Origin: Bacillota bacterium
GTDB lineage: Bacteria > Bacillota > Clostridia > Christensenellales > CAG-138
Direction of reading: 5' to 3'
Assembly (NCBI GenBank): GCA_023459335.1
Contig: JAEWUO010000030.1
Location: 14,941 to 78,940 of the forward strand
DNA: 64,000 nt
This document shows positions 42,135 through 49,979 of this stretch, one piece after another. The position numbers and the translations under genes are program-made. The notes under the pieces were generated by a model. It was not told where the DNA came from and ran no database searches. It saw nothing but the letters and a program-made list of their open reading frames with translations. The first letter of the stretch is position 1; each line of letters starts with the position of its first letter.

Positions 42135-43562
42135 TTATTTTGCCCAGGCCTCTGCGCAGGCCGCGAGCGCCTGCTTGAAACAGTCTTCCGGCGGATTGAC
42201 AATCCCCGCGCCAACCTGGCCGATGCCGGGGTTCTTATGCGCGATGCCGGTGTTGATGATGGGGCGGATGCCGGTTTCGATGACCTTTCGAACGTCGATG
42301 CCTGTTGCGCTCCCGCGGAAATCGAGCGCGGGAATCTTATACGCCTGCCCCTCGCCAACGGTGATTTCATACATGCGCGTCGAGTAGTTGATCGCGTCGC
42401 TGACCTGCCCGCCGACGAACTGGACGATCGCCGGAGCCGCCGCCATGCAGAAGCCGCCGATGCCCGCCGTCTCCGTTATGCAGCTGTCGCCAAGGTCGCG
42501 CGCGGCATCCTTTTCTTCATAGCCGGGAAAGTACAGCCCTTTGACCATCTCGGCCTCGGCGGCAAACCAGCGGTCCTTGCCCAGGCCCGCGACGCGGATG
42601 CCGAAGTCCGTGCCGTTGCGGCACATGGTCGCCACAACGGTGCAATACGGTATATCGAAGATCGGGTCCATCGTACACTTCATGGCCGGCATGGAGATGT
42701 TGAGGAACGTATGGTTGTTTCCGTTGATGAAGTTATACGCGGCGATCTTCTGTTCGAGCGGTTTGTCGCAGCGCATGATCGCGGGCACCAGTTCGCGGAT
42801 CAGCAGCGAGGTTCCCGCCTCGTTACGGTTATGCGCCTCGTCGCCCATCTGCAACAGTTTCGAAATCAGAACCTTGACGTCGATTTCGCCCTTGATGGCG
42901 ACCGCTTCCTTCAGGATGGGATAAAGCTCGCGCTCCATCCAGCGCAGGCGCGTGAGCACCTCGTCGTCGAACGCGCCGAAGCGCAGCACCTTGCCGAGGC
43001 CCTCGTTGATCGTGCAGTACGCGCGGTTGCCGAACTTCTTGTTTTCCAAAATCCAGACCGGCATGCTCGCGGTCACGACGCCCGCCATGGGGCCGACGGC
43101 GCTGTGCATATGGCACGGATCAAACTTGATCTCGCCGCTCGCCGCGAGCGCTTCCGCCTCGGCGGGCGTTTTAGCGAGGCCTTCGTAAATCAGCCCGCCC
43201 ATGACGGCGCCGCGCTGCGGACCGCACATGCGCTCCCACGTAACCGGGGGGCCTGCGTGCAGGATCGTTTTTTTGTTCATGCCGGGGATGACCTCTCCGG
43301 CAATGCCCAGGCCTACGATGGTCGGCTGCGCCGCCAGGATGCGGGTCAGCGCTTCCCGGTTCGCCGCGTCGATCTTCGCCGCAAGCTCCGGCTTTTTCAG
43401 CTTGCGCAGGTTCGCCGCGGCGGTCTTATCGCCGCCTGCAACCGGTTTCCAGTCCACGTGCACAGCGGATACGTTCTGGCTCTTCAGATCGTCGTAAAAC
43501 GCCTCGATGCCAAAGTTGACCACATGAAGATCCTGTTGAAAGAGTTCGTTGAGTTTCGACAT
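42135..43562 (-). CDS. DUF1116 protein, AllG/YlbE-like subunit of an oxamate-carbamoyltransferase-type complex
   Basis: A 475-residue protein of the YlbE/AllG family. In E. coli, FdrA (AllF), YlbE (AllG) and YlbF (AllH) together form the oxamate carbamoyltransferase that ends anaerobic allantoin use. Recognisable parts: NFGIEAFYDDLKSQ, VHVDWKPVAGGD, ILHAGPPVTWERMCGPQRGA (two parts), FDPCHMHSAVGPMAGVV, and NTGIAHKNPGIGQVGAGIV. Start behind GGAGG. Lies three bases after fdrA in the same direction. The natural substrate here may differ from oxamate, because the carbamate kinase partner is not in the window. Confidence 0.88.
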   Translation of the reverse strand: MSKLNELFQQDLHVVNFGIEAFYDDLKSQNVSAVHVDWKPVAGGDKTAAANLRKLKKPELAAKIDAANREALTRILAAQPTIVGLGIAGEVIPGMNKKTILHAGPPVTWERMCGPQRGAVMGGLIYEGLAKTPAEAEALAASGEIKFDPCHMHSAVGPMAGVVTASMPVWILENKKFGNRAYCTINEGLGKVLRFGAFDDEVLTRLRWMERELYPILKEAVAIKGEIDVKVLISKLLQMGDEAHNRNEAGTSLLIRELVPAIMRCDKPLEQKIAAYNFINGNNHTFLNISMPAMKCTMDPIFDIPYCTVVATMCRNGTDFGIRVAGLGKDRWFAAEAEMVKGLYFPGYEEKDAARDLGDSCITETAGIGGFCMAAAPAIVQFVGGQVSDAINYSTRMYEITVGEGQAYKIPALDFRGSATGIDVRKVIETGIRPIINTGIAHKNPGIGQVGAGIVNPPEDCFKQALAACAEAWAK

Positions 43563-43565
43563 GGC

Positions 43566-45137
43566 TTATCCCTCCTGACGCAGATTGGCGAGGATTCGTG
43601 CGGCAAACCGCGTCGCCTGCGCGTTGCTCGGCAGAACGACCGCGCCCGCGTCCGCGAGCTGCTGTCGCGTGCCGCTCAGGCTCTGCGGGTCGCCATCGGT
43701 TCCGCAGACGGAACACACGCAGCAGAGGTGCCTTCCCGCACGCTCCGCTTCTGCTTTCGCCGTCCTGATCGCGTCGGCGAGATCCTCCGCCGGATTGGGA
43801 TGCGAACCGTATCCGATGACGCAGTCCGTCATGATCACCGCGCACCCGGGGTCTTTCCCGTCCTCGATCACGCGCTCGGCGCGGAGGCTCGGGTCGATCA
43901 TGGGATGCGGCCGGCCGACGGTGAACGCGTCTTCCCCAAAGTCGAGGAAAGTATGCTCGCGGCTCTTGCCGCCTTTGGGGTCCTCCAGCCGGTCCTCCGC
44001 GTTGAGCGGAATATTGCTGTAGATGTGTTTCAGGGTGCCGATCATGAGCTTCATGGCTTCGTCGCAGAGCGTGCCGCCGGTATAGAAGCCGCGCACGTAT
44101 TTCTGCCCCTTCGCCATTTTGCCGGCGATCTCTTTCGCCATGGATTCGGCCTTCTCCTCGCCCATCGCAAAACCGGTGAAATCCTCCGCCCTCTCTCCTC
44201 GGCTGAGCGCGACGGCTTTGTGCGCCGCGTCCTCCAGCGATACCGCGGCGGTGAGTCCGAACGACTCGATATCCTTTCGCTCGCCGCCGATAAAACAGAC
44301 GACCGCGGGCTTGCCGGTCTTTGCCGCGAGCGCCAGAATCTCATCGGCGATCTCTTTGGCGGGCGGCTTGCTCACGAGCGTGATGATCTTTGTTTTCGGG
44401 TCGTTTTTCAGCGCGTCGAGGCCGAGCTTCATCATGAGTCCGCCGATGTCCTTCTTCAGATCCCGTCCGCCCGTGCCGATCACCTGGCTCACGCCTCCGC
44501 CGAACTGGTCGATCAGGCTCGTGACCTCCTGCGTTCCGGTTCCGCTCGCGGCGACGACGCCGATCTCCCCGTGCCGAACGACGTTCGCAAACGCCAGCGG
44601 CACATGGTTGACGATCGCGGTTCCGCAGTCGGGGCCCATCATCAAAAGCTCGTGCTCATAAGCGTAGGTTTTCAGCGCTTTTTCTTCTTCGATGGTCACG
44701 TTGTCCGAAAACAGCATGACGTTGACGCCGTGATCCAGACAGTTTTGCGCAACGTCCGCCGCGTATCTGCCCGAAACCGAAATGATCGCCATGTTCAGCG
44801 CCGGATCGATCTTCAGCGCGCCTTCCAGCGTCGGCGGCATATAAGACGCGGCCTTGGACGCCGTCTTTTTATTCAGCAGTTCCTCGATTTTTTTCAGCGC
44901 CGCATCGAACGCTTCCTCTCCCGTGCAAGCGACGGCGGCGAAGAAATCGTTCGCGGAGACCTCTTTGTCCAGTTCCGGCGTCGCGACGCCGATGTTGTGC
45001 GCAATCTCCAGATTCAGCTCAGTGCCCATACCGACAAGCGCCTCTGAAACGCCGTCCAGTTTTTTGAGCTCTTTGGAGATGAGCATAAGCGTGACGGAAT
45101 CAAAATATGCGTTTTTCCTGATTTCCAGCTTTATCAC
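43566..45137 (-). CDS. fdrA: FdrA-family acyl-CoA-synthetase-like subunit
   Basis: A 523-residue protein related to the alpha subunit of succinyl-CoA synthetase. It has a CoA-binding-like Rossmann region (DHGVNVMLFSDNVTIEEE, MMGPDCGTAIVNHVP) and a ligase-type domain (GVVAASGTGTQEVTSLIDQF with the Gly-rich loop; QVIGTGGRDLKKDIGG). N-terminal part (1-110, EIRKNAYFDSVTLMLIS) is typical of FdrA. It overlaps the DUF2877 gene by four bases (ATGA) and is followed by DUF1116, the order seen for the three subunits of the oxamate carbamoyltransferase complex. Mechanism in this complex involves carbamoyl phosphate chemistry. Confidence 0.9.
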   Translation of the reverse strand: MIKLEIRKNAYFDSVTLMLISKELKKLDGVSEALVGMGTELNLEIAHNIGVATPELDKEVSANDFFAAVACTGEEAFDAALKKIEELLNKKTASKAASYMPPTLEGALKIDPALNMAIISVSGRYAADVAQNCLDHGVNVMLFSDNVTIEEEKALKTYAYEHELLMMGPDCGTAIVNHVPLAFANVVRHGEIGVVAASGTGTQEVTSLIDQFGGGVSQVIGTGGRDLKKDIGGLMMKLGLDALKNDPKTKIITLVSKPPAKEIADEILALAAKTGKPAVVCFIGGERKDIESFGLTAAVSLEDAAHKAVALSRGERAEDFTGFAMGEEKAESMAKEIAGKMAKGQKYVRGFYTGGTLCDEAMKLMIGTLKHIYSNIPLNAEDRLEDPKGGKSREHTFLDFGEDAFTVGRPHPMIDPSLRAERVIEDGKDPGCAVIMTDCVIGYGSHPNPAEDLADAIRTAKAEAERAGRHLCCVCSVCGTDGDPQSLSGTRQQLADAGAVVLPSNAQATRFAARILANLRQEG

Positions 45138-46027
45138 TGTTCATTCCCTCCGTTGTACAGCCGCAGCGCGAGCAATATCCCTGTGAGCATGTCCGCGCCG
45201 GAAGTGGAGCCGATGGCCAGCGCGCGCTCGATGGCGCGCATCGCCGCCGCCTCGTCCATGAATTGAAACGCCGCCCGGTACAGATCGTATACCGCGGCGT
45301 TGGCGAGCCCTTCCCCGCTGTGCAGCAAAAACGTCGCGCTGATCCTGTTCGTCCGTTCCGCGGCGGCCTGTGCCATGCGCGGGATCATACCGCGCAGGTA
45401 CTCCCTTCCCTGCATGCGGAAGAGCAGATAGAGCGTCGCCAGATACCCGGACAATAAGTCGTCCGAGGAGGGCGTCAACCCCATTCCGCAGCCCGCGATC
45501 CGTGCGGCGGCCGATTCCGACGCCTCCGACGATCCCGTAATCACCGCGGCATGGAGCCTCTCCAGCCTGGGCGCAAGGAAGCGAGTATAGGCGTTTCCGC
45601 CTGCCCCGGTCGCCAGCGGCGCAAGGCTCATTTCAGCGTTTGCGCCGTCCAGCGCGGCGGCGATCCGGTTTTTCAGCATCGCTACCGCCGTATCCGTATA
45701 TCTCAGCGTAATCGAATCGCAGCCCAGATCGACCGGTTCGGCAAGGCTCAGGTCGATGTCCACGCCCGCCGCAGGAATTGCGATCCGTCCGCCGCAAACC
45801 GCCGCCGCCTGACCTGCGGCAAGCCCGGCTTGCGTCAGCGGCTCATCCGTACGCACGGAAACGGCGTAAGGCGTGAAGGAAAGCTCCCGCGCGATCAGCC
45901 CGATCAGCCCCGCGCAGCCCTCCAATTCCAGATTCGCCGCGCGCTCGAATACGGAATGCACCGTACCGAGGAGCGTGCGTTCCCGCGAGAGGGTCAGGAG
46001 GCGTTTGCAGACGGCTGTCGCGATCAT
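45134..46027 (-). CDS. DUF2877 protein, AllH/YlbF-like subunit
   Basis: A 297-residue protein of the YlbF/AllH family, third subunit of the FdrA complex. Visible features: GMGLTPSSDDLLSGYLATLY (DUF2877 hallmark Gly-Leu-Thr-Pro-Ser), RISATFLLHSGEGLANAAVY and GSTSGADMLTGILLALRLY at the C-terminus. The ribosome site before the ATG at 46027 is weak; the start could be a few codons later. Its stop overlaps fdrA by four bases. Confidence 0.85.
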   Translation of the reverse strand: MIATAVCKRLLTLSRERTLLGTVHSVFERAANLELEGCAGLIGLIARELSFTPYAVSVRTDEPLTQAGLAAGQAAAVCGGRIAIPAAGVDIDLSLAEPVDLGCDSITLRYTDTAVAMLKNRIAAALDGANAEMSLAPLATGAGGNAYTRFLAPRLERLHAAVITGSSEASESAAARIAGCGMGLTPSSDDLLSGYLATLYLLFRMQGREYLRGMIPRMAQAAAERTNRISATFLLHSGEGLANAAVYDLYRAAFQFMDEAAAMRAIERALAIGSTSGADMLTGILLALRLYNGGNEQ

Positions 46028-46042
46028 CGTCGTTGAAGTCGG

Positions 46043-46408
46043 TTACGGTTTTTGAAAGACGAAACCGTACTCCTCGCAGTCGATGCTTTCTTTATAAAGA
46101 ATGCGGCGCGTGCGAACCACGCCGACGTCGGCTGCAAGTTCCATTCCGCTTTCGATCCCCTCGTCAAAGCCGATCTGACCCATTGCGCGGACGCCGTTTT
46201 CAAATTCGACAATCCCGAAATTAAGCCATGGCATCATATACCCTTCCGGCAGGTTATACACCCGCGTCCAGGTCAGCAGCTTGCACTTGCCGCCGAGCGG
46301 TACGGGCTCGAATTCGCGCCCGTCGCAGTCCGGATTCTGGCACACGACGTAACGGGGATGGTGCAGCTTGCCGCACTTTAAACATTTGTAGGCGTACATC
46401 TGTTCCAT
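46043..46408 (-). CDS. DUF35 OB-fold protein with zinc ribbon
   Basis: A 121-residue protein with an N-terminal four-Cys zinc ribbon (CLKCGKLHHPRYVVCQNPDC) and an OB-fold (LLTWTRVYNLPEG, FGIVEFENGVRAMGQI). DUF35 proteins bind to thiolase-fold enzymes and help acyl-CoA or substrate entry, as in archaeal HMG-CoA synthase/thiolase, DAPG synthesis (PhlB) and steroid side-chain aldolases. It sits 13 bases after the thiolase-like gene, its probable partner. ATG at 46408 chosen because GGAGGG is seven bases away; an ATG two codons earlier overlaps that site. Confidence 0.82.
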   Translation of the reverse strand: MEQMYAYKCLKCGKLHHPRYVVCQNPDCDGREFEPVPLGGKCKLLTWTRVYNLPEGYMMPWLNFGIVEFENGVRAMGQIGFDEGIESGMELAADVGVVRTRRILYKESIDCEEYGFVFQKP

Positions 46409-46421
46409 TATCATTCCCTCC

Positions 46422-47618
46422 TTACTTCGTGGTCACAATCGTCGAAACGACGTTGTTGCCAAACCCGCCGAAGTTGACCGCAAGCCCCGTTTTCGCGCCT
46501 TCGACCTGACGGCCTCCGGCTTCGCCGCGCAGCTGGCGCACGAGTTCGACGATCTGCGAGACACCCGTCGCCCCCAGCGGATGGCCTTTCGCCTTCAGCC
46601 CTCCGGAGGTATTGACCGGCAGTTTTCCGCCGATCTTCGTGTCTCCGTTTCGAGCGGCGATATGCCCCTGCCCGCGCGGGAAAAGGCCGACTTCTTCGCT
46701 CTCTTCGATCTCGAGGATCTGGAACGCGTCGTGCAGTTCGGCCACGTCGATATCCTCCGGCCCCATGCCGGCCATTTTGTACGCCTTCTGCGCGCTCAGC
46801 CGCACGGCCAATAGATCGCTCGGCGTTTCGCGGTTGGCGACCACGTGCGTATCCGTCGCGGAGGCGATCCCCGCCACGCGCACGAATCTCTTATGCGCAA
46901 ACCCCAGCTCTTCCTGCTTGTCTTTCGCAACCAGCAAAACGGCAGCCGCGCCGTCCGAGACGGGACACATATCGAACTGCCGAAGCGGGTCGGCGACGAT
47001 GGGGTTCGTCGCGTTGATGTAAGCGGGGTTCGTGATACGCTCCAGCACCACGGAGCGCTGGATGTGCGCGACGGGGTTCTGGCAGGCGTTGTCGTGATTT
47101 TTCACGGAGACGATGGAGAGATCCTTGCTCTCGACGCCGAAGCGTTCCATGCAAAGGCGCGTGAACATGCCTGCAAACGCGGGCAGCGTCGCGCCGTATT
47201 TGTATTCCGCAATCGGATGCAGCATGGTCGCGACGAAATCCGTGCCTTCCCAGCCGGTAACTTCGCGCATCGCTTCGCCGCCGATGACCAGCACGCAGTC
47301 GCACATGCCGGAAGCGATCGCCATCACGCCGAGCTTCACGGCGGAGGCGCCGGAAGCCGGCCCGTTTTCGATGGTCTCCGCCATCGCGGGGCGGATGTTG
47401 AGCGAGTCCACGACCGCGCTGGCAGATCCGCTGACACGGTTCACCATGCCCGCGCCCATGGAGGCCACGAACACCTGGTCGATAACGTTTCTGCGCCCGG
47501 TTTTTGCGCCCGCGTCATCCATGGCCAGAAGCGCCGCCTCGCAGAGCATATCCAGAAACGTTCCGCTGGTCTTCCCGAATTTGGTGTGACCAACGCCAAC
47601 GATTCCTACCTGTCTCAT
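46422..47618 (-). CDS. Thiolase-fold protein (SCP-x/archaeal type) lacking the nucleophilic Cys
   Basis: A 398-residue thiolase-superfamily protein (MRQVGIVGVGHTKFGK, AAMAMGAG-like VASMGAGMVNRV, VNTSGGLKAKGHPLGATG, ELHDAFQILE). The catalytic His residues in HDAF and GHPxGATG are present, but the site that normally reads ACASG carries NGPASG, so the acyl-accepting Cys is replaced by Pro at about residue 85. Thiolase-fold aldolases that pair with DUF35 proteins in steroid degradation also lack this Cys. A retro-aldol or other lyase/transfer reaction is therefore more likely than thiolysis. Start at ATG 47618 behind AGGAAG. Confidence 0.85.
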   Translation of the reverse strand: MRQVGIVGVGHTKFGKTSGTFLDMLCEAALLAMDDAGAKTGRRNVIDQVFVASMGAGMVNRVSGSASAVVDSLNIRPAMAETIENGPASGASAVKLGVMAIASGMCDCVLVIGGEAMREVTGWEGTDFVATMLHPIAEYKYGATLPAFAGMFTRLCMERFGVESKDLSIVSVKNHDNACQNPVAHIQRSVVLERITNPAYINATNPIVADPLRQFDMCPVSDGAAAVLLVAKDKQEELGFAHKRFVRVAGIASATDTHVVANRETPSDLLAVRLSAQKAYKMAGMGPEDIDVAELHDAFQILEIEESEEVGLFPRGQGHIAARNGDTKIGGKLPVNTSGGLKAKGHPLGATGVSQIVELVRQLRGEAGGRQVEGAKTGLAVNFGGFGNNVVSTIVTTK

Positions 47619-47645
47619 CTGCTTCTTCCTTTCTTCGCAAAAGAA

Positions 47646-47674
47646 GGCCGGCGCGGCAAACGCCGCGCCCGGCC
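47646..47674 (-). terminator. GC-rich hairpin between the first and second genes of the cluster
   Basis: On the minus strand a long near-perfect GC-rich inverted repeat (GGCCGGGCGCGGC with GCCGCGCCGGCC, one bulge) is followed by TTCTTTTG. It may be an internal terminator that lowers expression of the thiolase-to-permease part relative to the first gene. Confidence 0.6.
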
Positions 47675-47683
47675 GAGTCCATT

Positions 47684-48355
47684 TCAAACGCTGAGTTTTT
47701 CGGGCATATGCACGACTTTGTTGGCCTCGATCACGTCTTCAAACGCGGGGCGGATGCCGACGTTTTTATTGGCCTTATGCTTCTCCCAGAGCGCGCGGGT
47801 GAGGACGAACGTCGGCACGCCGCCAAGCTCGTGCGGGAACTGCGGACGCGATTCGAGTTCGTATTCGATCATCCAGCGTTTAAAGCCGTTCGGGCTCTCG
47901 GCGACGATCCATACCTCGTCCTGATTCATGAAGTCGAAATGATATTCCATCTTGGCGGCAAAGAGCTGCGCGCCGACGCGCGCGCCGCGTTTCAGCGTCA
48001 TGGTGTGGTAGCTCATGCCGATCTTCTCGTTGACCATGCGTCCGTTGACGATGCCGGCGATCTCGCCGTCCACCGCGCCGATGAGCAGGTACTCATCCTG
48101 CACACGGTAACGCAGCATGCCTAAAAGTTCCGCGACGATGCGCGCGGAGACGATATCGTAAAAGTCCTTCTGGTGGTTGAGCAGCGGCTTGATGCCTTCG
48201 AGGACCATCTCGGCTTCCTCCCGCGTCGCCATACGCACGAGCATATCTTCGCCCGTGGTGAGCGGAATCACCTTCGCCTCATACGGCTTGAGCCCGATCG
48301 ACGGCGGCCGGAGCTTTGCTTCCATTTCGTCTACGAGGATATCATACTTTCCCAT
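47684..48355 (-). CDS. Uncharacterised protein, GNAT-like in appearance
   Basis: A 223-residue soluble protein, first gene of the minus-strand cluster. The centre looks like an acetyltransferase fold: MATREEAEMVLEGIKPLL at the start of the region, LLIGAVDGEIAGIVNGRMV as paired strands, and RVGAQLFAAKMEYHFDF in place of the acetyl-CoA loop and helix. The family is not firmly recognised; acetoacetate decarboxylase was considered and not supported. Start behind GGAGG. Position suggests a role in the same pathway, such as acyl transfer. Confidence 0.65.
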   Translation of the reverse strand: MGKYDILVDEMEAKLRPPSIGLKPYEAKVIPLTTGEDMLVRMATREEAEMVLEGIKPLLNHQKDFYDIVSARIVAELLGMLRYRVQDEYLLIGAVDGEIAGIVNGRMVNEKIGMSYHTMTLKRGARVGAQLFAAKMEYHFDFMNQDEVWIVAESPNGFKRWMIEYELESRPQFPHELGGVPTFVLTRALWEKHKANKNVGIRPAFEDVIEANKVVHMPEKLSV

Positions 48356-48668
48356 TTGTGTTTGCCTCCTTTTTATTGTCGCAAGAATTGATGTGAAAAA
48401 GAATGGTGCCTGATTTACAAAATCATTGTAGCGTCATTATGAAGCCTTGTCCAGTATTTCTTGCAAAATATTATTTTTTCTTCCGCGTCTGTCCTGCGCA
48501 TTTTAAAATTTGGATCGGATCCCTGTGAAACCGTGTCAGCGAGTGAATAATATATTGTTTTTCTGGTAAAACTGTACTATTTACCGAGCGGCTGTTTCGC
48601 ATTTTCGCCTGCAAAGATTTTAAAATCTCCGTTTTTCGGCACCGTATTTCCTTACTAATATTATTTTT

Positions 48669-48687
48669 AATAAACACAGTGTTTATT
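48669..48687. promoter_or_regulatory. Perfect 19-bp palindrome, probable operator
   Basis: AATAAACAC-A-GTGTTTATT, a 9-1-9 inverted repeat without mismatch in the region between the catabolic cluster and pfkA. The size and symmetry fit a dimeric GntR- or LacI-type regulator site. No regulator gene adjoins. Confidence 0.6.
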
Positions 48688-48754
48688 TATATTGCAGGAT
48701 TTATTTGTCTTCATTTCATTTTTGAAGATTTGTGATCTTTTTCTTTGCAGAAAA

Positions 48755-48783
48755 TTGTGTTTCTCCCCTGCCCGTAGTATACT
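48755..48783 (+). promoter_or_regulatory. Promoter of pfkA
   Basis: TTGTGT (48755-48760) and TATACT (48778-48783) with 17-base spacing, about 145 bases before the start codon; a second TATAAT-like element is near 48801. Confidence 0.6.
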
Positions 48784-48929
48784 GATACACAATAATGGGG
48801 TATAATTTTAATTTTCACCTCGCGCTCGCCCGTTTCGTTCTTTTTTAAGGAACGCGGCGTTTTGACCGGTCGATTCGAACACTCGAAGCCCGCTGCGCGG
48901 GTTTTCAGAATAAGAGAGGTTAAAGGGAT

Positions 48930-49904
48930 ATGGAAAACAAAATTCGCCGGGTCGGAATCCTTACCAGCGGCGGAGACGCGCCGGGCATGAACGCGGCCAT
49001 CCGCGCCTCGGTCCGCACCTGCGTCCTGCACGATATCATTCCTGTCGGCATTCACCGCGGATTCAACGGCCTGATCTATTCCGACGTGGTCGAACTCGAC
49101 GCGCGCGCGGTCAACGGCATCACATCGCGCGGCGGCACGATTCTATACACTGCCCGCAGCGAAGAATTCCGCACGGAAGAAGGCTTAAAGCGGGCGGCCG
49201 CCAACTGCAAATACCTCGGGATCGACGGCATCATCGCCATCGGCGGAGACGGTACGTTTCGAGGCCTTCGCGATCTTTCCAAATATGGCATCAACACCAT
49301 CGGCATCCCCGGTACGATCGACAACGACATCGCGGCTTCGCACTACTCCATCGGTTTCGACACCGCGGCGAACACCGCCATCGAAGCCATCGATAAGCTC
49401 GCCGACACGATGCAGTCGCATCAGCGCACCAGCGTGGTCGAGATCATGGGCCGCAACGCGGGGCATCTCGCGGTTTACGTCGGCATCTCCGTCGGCGCGA
49501 CCGCGATCATCCTGCCGGAGCGTCCGTTTGACTTTGAGCGCGACGTCGTGGAGCATATCCGCGAGGGTCAGTACCGCGGCAAACACCATCACCTGATCAT
49601 CGTCGCGGAAGGCACGGGCAGCACCAACGAGATCGCGCAGCGATGCCGCGACGAACTCGGCCTCGACACCCGCGTCACCATCATCGGGCACATCCAGCGC
49701 GGCGGCAGCCCGTCCGCGCGCGACCGCGTCATGGCGACGCGCATGGGCCACCGCGCAGTCGAGGAAATCCTCGCGGGGCATACCAACCTCATCGTCTGTT
49801 ACCGTAACAGCCAGATCACGACGGTATCCATCGACGAGGCGATGACCATGACGAAGGATCTCGACGAATATATGTACCGCGTCGCGCAGGAAATCACGAT
49901 CTGA
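48930..49904 (+). CDS. pfkA: ATP-dependent 6-phosphofructokinase
   Basis: Phosphorylates fructose 6-phosphate, the committed step of glycolysis. The 324-residue protein starts GILTSGGDAPGMNAA. The GGDGTFRG motif (Gly rather than Asp at the discriminating position) and PGTIDNDI (Gly rather than Lys) mark it as ATP- and not PPi-dependent. The catalytic TIDND, MGRNAGHLA and HIQRGGSPSARDR motifs are intact. Start behind AGAGG at moderate distance. Confidence 0.96.
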   Translation: MENKIRRVGILTSGGDAPGMNAAIRASVRTCVLHDIIPVGIHRGFNGLIYSDVVELDARAVNGITSRGGTILYTARSEEFRTEEGLKRAAANCKYLGIDGIIAIGGDGTFRGLRDLSKYGINTIGIPGTIDNDIAASHYSIGFDTAANTAIEAIDKLADTMQSHQRTSVVEIMGRNAGHLAVYVGISVGATAIILPERPFDFERDVVEHIREGQYRGKHHHLIIVAEGTGSTNEIAQRCRDELGLDTRVTIIGHIQRGGSPSARDRVMATRMGHRAVEEILAGHTNLIVCYRNSQITTVSIDEAMTMTKDLDEYMYRVAQEITI

Positions 49905-49923
49905 CGCGAACATATTCACAAAC

Positions 49924-49948
49924 GCCCGGGTTATCCCCGGGCTTTCTG
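49924..49948 (+). terminator. Terminator after pfkA
   Basis: GCCCGGG pairs with CCCGGGC around a short loop and is followed by TTTCTGTT. Confidence 0.75.
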
Positions 49949-49979
49949 TTGAATCGTTTTTGTAATTGGAGATGAAACA

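Larger units (their letters stand above)
48356..48929. other. Divergent control region between the catabolic cluster and pfkA
   Basis: An A+T-rich 574-base region without recognised genes. It must hold the promoter of the minus-strand cluster. It contains a perfect palindrome (48669-48687), the pfkA promoter (48755-48783) and a short GCCCGC/GCGGG hairpin with TTTT at 48888-48905 just before pfkA. Confidence 0.6.

Noticed and set aside
41898..45047. Open frame of 1,049 codons on the plus strand
   Set aside because: It runs opposite to the cyclase, DUF1116 and FdrA genes, has an Arg/His/Ala-rich composition typical of GC-rich antisense frames, and shows no domain.
47684..48355. Acetoacetate decarboxylase
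   Set aside because: The sequence lacks a recognisable Lys motif of that family and looks more like an acetyltransferase fold.
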